From the NCBI GenBank assembly GCA_002782345.1, contig PFHO01000020.1, positions 1 to 19,080 on the forward strand: DNA of 19,080 nt. Direction: 5' to 3'. Below the pieces are notes generated by a model, which saw only the letters and a list, made by a program, of their open reading frames with translations, did no database searches and was not told the origin of the DNA. Below are positions 15,567 to 19,080 of the stretch, in pieces; the stretch's first letter is position 1, and each line of letters opens with the position of its first letter. Origin of the DNA: Candidatus Moranbacteria bacterium CG_4_8_14_3_um_filter_34_16. GTDB lineage: Bacteria > Patescibacteriota > Minisyncoccia > Moranbacterales > UBA2206. The translations under genes were made by a program, and so were the position numbers.

Positions 15567-16352
15567 TTAACAAACTTTATATTTACCTTTAGCATCATCG
15601 CAAATTATTTTGCCATTTTCCAAAACAATCACTCTTTTGGCCGCTTTGTTGACAATTTCTCTATTGTGAGTGGCCAAAATTACGGTAGTTCCTATTCTGT
15701 TTATTTTAAGGAGAAGTTCAACTATCTCAATAGAGCTTTGCGGATCCAAATTTCCTGTTGGTTCATCGGCAATTATGAGCAAAGGTTTATGGATTAAAGC
15801 TCTTGCTAAAACCACTTTCTGTTGTTCCCCGCCGGAAAGTTCGTGAGAATATTTTTCCATTTCTCCTCCCAAACCGACAATATCCAAAATTTGCGGAACA
15901 TCTTCCGATATCTCTTTTCTTGGTGCTCCACAAACTTCTAGAGCATAAGACACATTTTCAAAAACAGTTTTTTGAGGAAGCAGTTTAAAATCTTGAAAAA
16001 CTGTCCCAATTTTTCTTCTATGAAATGACAATTTTCTTCGACTTATTTTGTTAAGAGGTCGTCCATCAAAATAAACCGTTCCCTGCGTAGGAGTTTCTTC
16101 AGCATATATAAGTTTCAAAAAAGTGGATTTGCCCGCTCCGCTATGTCCTACCAAAGAAACAAATTCGTTTTTTTTGATTTCAAGACTGATGTCTGAAAGT
16201 GCCACAAAATCATTTTTATAAATTTTACTGACCCCTTCAAATTTGATAGCGGGAAATTCTTCCATATTTTCTTCTTTATCATTTTCTTCCATTTTTTCGT
16301 TTTCTGAAATATTTTTCGTCTTGATTTTATTTTCTTCTTGACTTATATCCAT
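15567..16352 (-). CDS. ftsE: Cell division ATP-binding protein FtsE with N-terminal extension
   Basis: The ABC ATPase core has Walker A GHSGAGKST (69-77), FQDFKLLPQKTVFENV (Q-loop), signature ELSGGEQQKVVLARAL, Walker B LLIIADEPTGNLDP and H-loop ATHN. With FtsX it couples ATP hydrolysis to cell-wall hydrolase activation at the septum. The usual FtsE starts at about AIKFEGVSKIYK. Here the frame has about 34 extra acidic/lysine-rich residues from the ATG at 16352. Internal methionines at 21 and 30 could be the real start, as no Shine-Dalgarno supports any of them. The gene begins 40 bp after the prfB stop, with a TATAAT (16385-16390) in the gap. Confidence 0.92.
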   Translation of the reverse strand: MDISQEENKIKTKNISENEKMEENDKEENMEEFPAIKFEGVSKIYKNDFVALSDISLEIKKNEFVSLVGHSGAGKSTFLKLIYAEETPTQGTVYFDGRPLNKISRRKLSFHRRKIGTVFQDFKLLPQKTVFENVSYALEVCGAPRKEISEDVPQILDIVGLGGEMEKYSHELSGGEQQKVVLARALIHKPLLIIADEPTGNLDPQSSIEIVELLLKINRIGTTVILATHNREIVNKAAKRVIVLENGKIICDDAKGKYKVC

Positions 16353-16392
16353 AAGGAATTTTTTTTATTTTTTAGAACAAATATATTATAAA

Positions 16393-17479
16393 CTATTTTT
16401 TAAAACTTCTCAAATATCCTTCTATAAATTCTTCCAAATCTCCCGCTAAAACTTTTTCAGTTTGACTGGTTTCAACTTTGGTTCTGTGATCTTTGACCAT
16501 TTTATATGGATGCAAAACATAAGAACGAATTTGACTGCCCCATTCCGCGCTAGAAACTTCTCCTTTAATTTCTCTTTTCTTTTTTTCAATTTCTTCAAGT
16601 CGTTTTTGATGCAATCTGGATCTTAAAATTTTTAAAGCTTGTTCTTTATTTTGAAATTGACTTCTTTCATTTTGACAAGTAACTTGAATTCCTGAAGGAA
16701 TATGCGTAATCCGGACTGCACTGTCGGTTGTATTGACACTTTGTCCGCCGGCGCCTTGAGAACGAAAAACATCCACTTTCAAATCTTGAGGATTTATCTT
16801 TTCTTCTTCTCTTTCTGAAATCACCGGCATCACTTCCACAAGAGCAAAAGAGGTTTGACGAAGATTATCCGCGTTAAAAGGAGAAAGTCTCACTAAGCGA
16901 TGCGTGCCGACTTCGCTTCTAAGACTTCCATAAGCATAAGCGCCAATTATTTCCAATGTCGCATTCTTTATCCCCGCTTCTTGCCCTCTTGTTTCGTTGG
17001 AAAGACGCGATTTAAAATTATTTTTTTCCGCCCAATAAAGATACATTCTCAAAATCATTTCCGCCCAATCCTGTGCATCAACGCCCCCTGCTCCCGAATA
17101 AATTGAAATTATCGCGTCATTTTTGTCATATTTTTGGTCAAAAAAAGTTTTCCTTTCCAGCTCCAAAAAATTTTTTTCTTGTTTCTTAATTTCTTTTTCT
17201 ACTTCCGCCCGATCTTTTTTCCCACTAGCAAATTTCATAAAGTCAAGGATATCTTCAATTTTTTTTTCCAACTTTTCCACTTCTTTAACTTCCTTTTTCA
17301 AATCCTCCATTTGACGCATTGTTTCTCCGGCTTTTTGGGTATTTTGCCAAAAATCATTCTGCGTGCTTTCCATCTTAAGTTCTTTTATTTTTTCCTTTTT
17401 TTGCGTTAAGTCAAAGATGGTCCCGAACGAACGGGATTTTATTTTTCAAATCCAGAATTATTTTTTCCAAATCTTTCAT
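16393..17479 (-). CDS. prfB: Peptide chain release factor 2 with programmed +1 frameshift
   Basis: Translation from ATG at 17479 gives 22 codons (MKDLEKII ... FVRDHL), then CTT TGA C at 17416-17410. Shifting +1 there continues as DLTQKKEKIKELKMES and on to the stop at 16393, giving about 361 residues, the normal RF2 length. Key motifs in full-length numbering are SPF (199-201, RLSPFN), which recognises UGA/UAA, and GGQ (244-246, GAGGQSVN), the catalytic loop. The CTT-TGA-C slippery stop is the known autoregulatory site of prfB: low RF2 favours the shift and more RF2. The usual Shine-Dalgarno-like stimulator upstream is weak here, and a short hairpin (17421-17436) takes its place. prfB leads a probable operon with ftsE and ftsX. 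An extended -10 (TGG TAAAAT, 17513-17521) could be its promoter. Confidence 0.92.
17405..17436 (-). promoter_or_regulatory. RF2 programmed frameshift site and adjacent hairpin
   Basis: CTT TGA C (17416-17410, minus strand) is the slippery leucine codon plus UGA. Upstream, TCCCG (17436-17432) pairs with CGGGA (17425-17421) over a 6-base loop, ending 4 bases before CTT. E. coli has a strong Shine-Dalgarno 3 bases upstream instead; here only GGGAC is available and it is in the stem. Confidence 0.85.
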
Positions 17480-17636
17480 AATATTATGGCAAATATTCTC
17501 AAACTATTTCAGATTTTACCAAATTTATAAAAATTATTTTAATTTAGACGAATTGTTTTGTAAAAATCTTGAAATATATAAATTTTGCCTTTTTTTCAAA
17601 AATTGACAAGAGCAATCAGAAAAATAAACCATTTTT

Positions 17637-18158
17637 TTATCGCAAAAATTGATTGATTAAATCCAAATGATTTTTTTCTACTTGTGAAAGAGCGGTAAAA
17701 AAAATTTTGGCGACTTTTTCTGAAGAAAAACGATTAAATTGAGCGTAAAGCACAGTGGCATTTTCTTCCAATTCCGCCGTAATTTGAAAATTTTTCTTTT
17801 CATCATTGGAACAATCCCTTTTTTCAATTTCGGGACGAGACATTGCTAAAAATTTAGTCACAATAGTCGCGTGTTCCATCTCTACCTTAGCCAAACGTTT
17901 ATACATAGCTTTTTGAGAATATTCTTTGGCCTTTTCCGCCATACAATTATAAATCGCCACGGCATTTGTTTCCAATTTATAAGTTTCCAACATTCTTTTT
18001 TTAGTTTCATCTCCTATTTTTTCTTGACGCAAAAAAATCGGTTGCGCTTCCACCTCACTTTTTATAAAATTTTCCTTCGCTCCACAAAACGGACAATCGG
18101 TCGGTTTGTCTTCTCCGATATACGCATCTCCACAAATTTCGCAAACATAAACATTCAT
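17637..18158 (-). CDS. Rubrerythrin with N-terminal rubredoxin domain
   Basis: The 173-residue protein has an N-terminal rubredoxin-like zinc-ribbon/iron site (C6-x-x-C9 and C22-x-x-C25). A ferritin-like di-iron domain follows, with E63 (LETNA), E93-x-x-H96 (EMEHA), a Glu near 131 (ELEENA) and E161-x-x-H164 (EKNH). The domain order, rubredoxin first, is that of reverse rubrerythrins. These are NAD(P)H-linked peroxide and oxygen scavengers of anaerobes. It follows the 87-residue membrane protein gene by 56 bp. There is no obvious Shine-Dalgarno. Its presence supports an anaerobic host. The identity of its electron donor is unknown. Confidence 0.9.
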   Translation of the reverse strand: MNVYVCEICGDAYIGEDKPTDCPFCGAKENFIKSEVEAQPIFLRQEKIGDETKKRMLETYKLETNAVAIYNCMAEKAKEYSQKAMYKRLAKVEMEHATIVTKFLAMSRPEIEKRDCSNDEKKNFQITAELEENATVLYAQFNRFSSEKVAKIFFTALSQVEKNHLDLINQFLR

Positions 18159-18214
18159 AATTTTATTTTTTTAAAAAATTATATTTAAGCAAATTTTATT
18201 CTTTTAATTTGTAT

Positions 18215-18478
18215 TCATCTTGATCTTTTTTTTTCACCAATTTTTTTGAAAATTTCCCAAATGAACAAAATCGCGACAATAGGCAAGCTAAAAAGAATAA
18301 TCCCTCCTGATATAACCACCAATTCTAATTCCAAACAATCCCATATATTTGGACAAGTACTAGAAGAAGAATAAAGAAAAGCTACCGCAAAAATTGGGAC
18401 TATTATAACTACCACCGCCACCAAAAGTTTTAACCAAAGTTTTTCGATAGAAAATGATTCTTGAAATTTTTTTAACAT
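18215..18478 (-). CDS. Small two-helix membrane protein, unknown
   Basis: The 87-residue protein has two hydrophobic helices (about 17-37 and 52-75) separated by a short polar loop with two cysteines (STCPNIWDCLE), which would lie outside the membrane and could pair. A basic C-terminus (FKKIGEKKRSR) would face the cytoplasm. I recognise no family. It is the likely first gene before rubrerythrin. The upstream spacer carries a copy of the recurring motif (18528-18546). Confidence 0.6.
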   Translation of the reverse strand: MLKKFQESFSIEKLWLKLLVAVVVIIVPIFAVAFLYSSSSTCPNIWDCLELELVVISGGIILFSLPIVAILFIWEIFKKIGEKKRSR

Positions 18479-18593
18479 TTTAGTTGAAAAATTTTATAAT
18501 TTGTTTTATATTTGAAATACTGTTTTTAAATTAGTTACGCTTGAATTTCAAGTGCTCTTTTCTAATAATAAAAGCAACTTTTAGAAAAACATC

Positions 18594-18669
<76 letters not shown>

Positions 18670-18680
18670 CGCAAGAAATT

Positions 18681-19080
18681 TTATTCCGCTAAAGCTACAA
18701 GTCTTGCAAATTCATCATTGACCATTTTTTGGATTCTTTCTAGCACCGGTTTGTTTTTTTCAGAAAAGAGATGCTTGAAACGACCTTGCGTTTTCAAAAA
18801 TTCACTCACTGGTTTTGGCATTTTTGGTTCCCAAGTTATTTTATACTTACCTTTTTCAATTTCATAAAGAGGCCAAAAATTAGTTTCAGTCGCCAAACGC
18901 GCCACATTGACATATTGAGAAGTGGGAAATTTCCAATTATTGGTGCAAGGAGAAAAAACGGAAAGAAAAGATGGTCCGGAAACAGAAAGAGCTTTTCTGG
19001 CTTTCATTTTTAAGTCCGGCAAAAATGCCACATTAGCTTGTGCCAGATATTCAATATGATGCGCCGAAACAATATCCATT
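18681..19080 (-). CDS. porB: Pyruvate:ferredoxin oxidoreductase beta subunit (PorB), C-terminal part
   Basis: The frame is open to the window edge, so the N-terminal part, including the thiamine-diphosphate site, is outside. The visible 133 residues read AHHIEYLAQANVAFLPDLKMKARKAL, then SVFSPCTNNWKFP, ATETNFWPLYEIEKGKYKITWEPK and KPVSEFLKTQGRFKHLF. These match the C-terminus of 2-oxoacid:ferredoxin oxidoreductase beta subunits (PC-x-x-W and WPLYE-x-x-x-G-x-Y). Pyruvate is the most likely substrate; a 2-oxoisovalerate-type enzyme is possible. It would convert pyruvate to acetyl-CoA, CO2 and reduced ferredoxin. The methionine near 19079 is internal. The stop is 11 bp from the convergent tRNA-Thr. 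Confidence 0.88.
   Translation of the reverse strand, partial: MDIVSAHHIEYLAQANVAFLPDLKMKARKALSVSGPSFLSVFSPCTNNWKFPTSQYVNVARLATETNFWPLYEIEKGKYKITWEPKMPKPVSEFLKTQGRFKHLFSEKNKPVLERIQKMVNDEFARLVALAE

Noticed and set aside
17374..17479. In-frame TGA in prfB as a selenocysteine codon or a nonsense mutation
   Set aside because: The CTT-TGA-C context, the position near codon 23 and the +1 continuation match the known RF2 frameshift.

Overview
The window looks like chromosomal DNA of a low-GC, anaerobic, small-genome bacterium. My best guess is a member of Candidatus Patescibacteria (CPR, Parcubacteria-like). This rests on gene character only: an archaeal-type UMP kinase, many short 5' leaders without a Shine-Dalgarno sequence, a small membrane-anchored Ada-like zinc-finger protein, rubrerythrin and a pyruvate:ferredoxin oxidoreductase subunit (anaerobic metabolism), compact operons and AT-rich spacers. 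The genetic code is standard: genes end in TAA, TAG and TGA, and prfB (release factor 2) is present with its autoregulatory UGA frameshift site.

Layout. 119-805 (+): HD-domain phosphohydrolase with a strong terminator. 999-4141 (-): zinc-uptake locus in the order fur/zur, znuA, znuC, znuB. It is preceded by a near-consensus promoter with a 15-bp palindrome just downstream of the -10, probably the Zur operator. znuA is split by a one-base frameshift. 4386-5979 (+): RecB/Cas4-like PD-(D/E)XK nuclease with four cysteines, followed by a DUF2062 membrane protein. 5995-7125 (-): archaeal-type UMP kinase and a membrane-anchored Ada-like metal-binding protein. 7416-8275 (+): rpmA (L27) and an unknown secreted or anchored protein. 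8559-11603 (-): trmD, ftsW, murG (tRNA modification and peptidoglycan precursor/septal synthesis). 11921-12250 (-): khpA-like KH protein with a perfect consensus promoter, a ~140-nt leader and a 15-bp terminator stem. 12838-14420: divergent pyrE (-) and an unknown gene (+). Both have strong Shine-Dalgarno sequences and pyrE has higher GC than its neighbours. The unknown gene runs antisense into the 3' end of tRNA-Gln(CUG), so this block is a candidate insertion. 14644-17479 (-): prfB (programmed +1 frameshift), ftsE, ftsX. 17637-18478 (-): small membrane protein and rubrerythrin. 18594-18669 (+): tRNA-Thr(CGU). 18681-19080 (-): 3' end of a pyruvate:ferredoxin oxidoreductase beta subunit that continues beyond the window.

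The functional themes are zinc homeostasis, cell-wall synthesis and division (murG, ftsW, ftsE, ftsX), translation (rpmA, trmD, khpA, prfB, two tRNAs), pyrimidine nucleotides (pyrH-like, pyrE) and anaerobic redox. I found no clear new defence system or CRISPR array. The most unusual observations are the znuA frameshift, the prfB recoding site with a hairpin where the stimulatory Shine-Dalgarno normally sits, a degenerate motif that recurs in spacers, and the pyrE/unknown-gene block against the tRNA.
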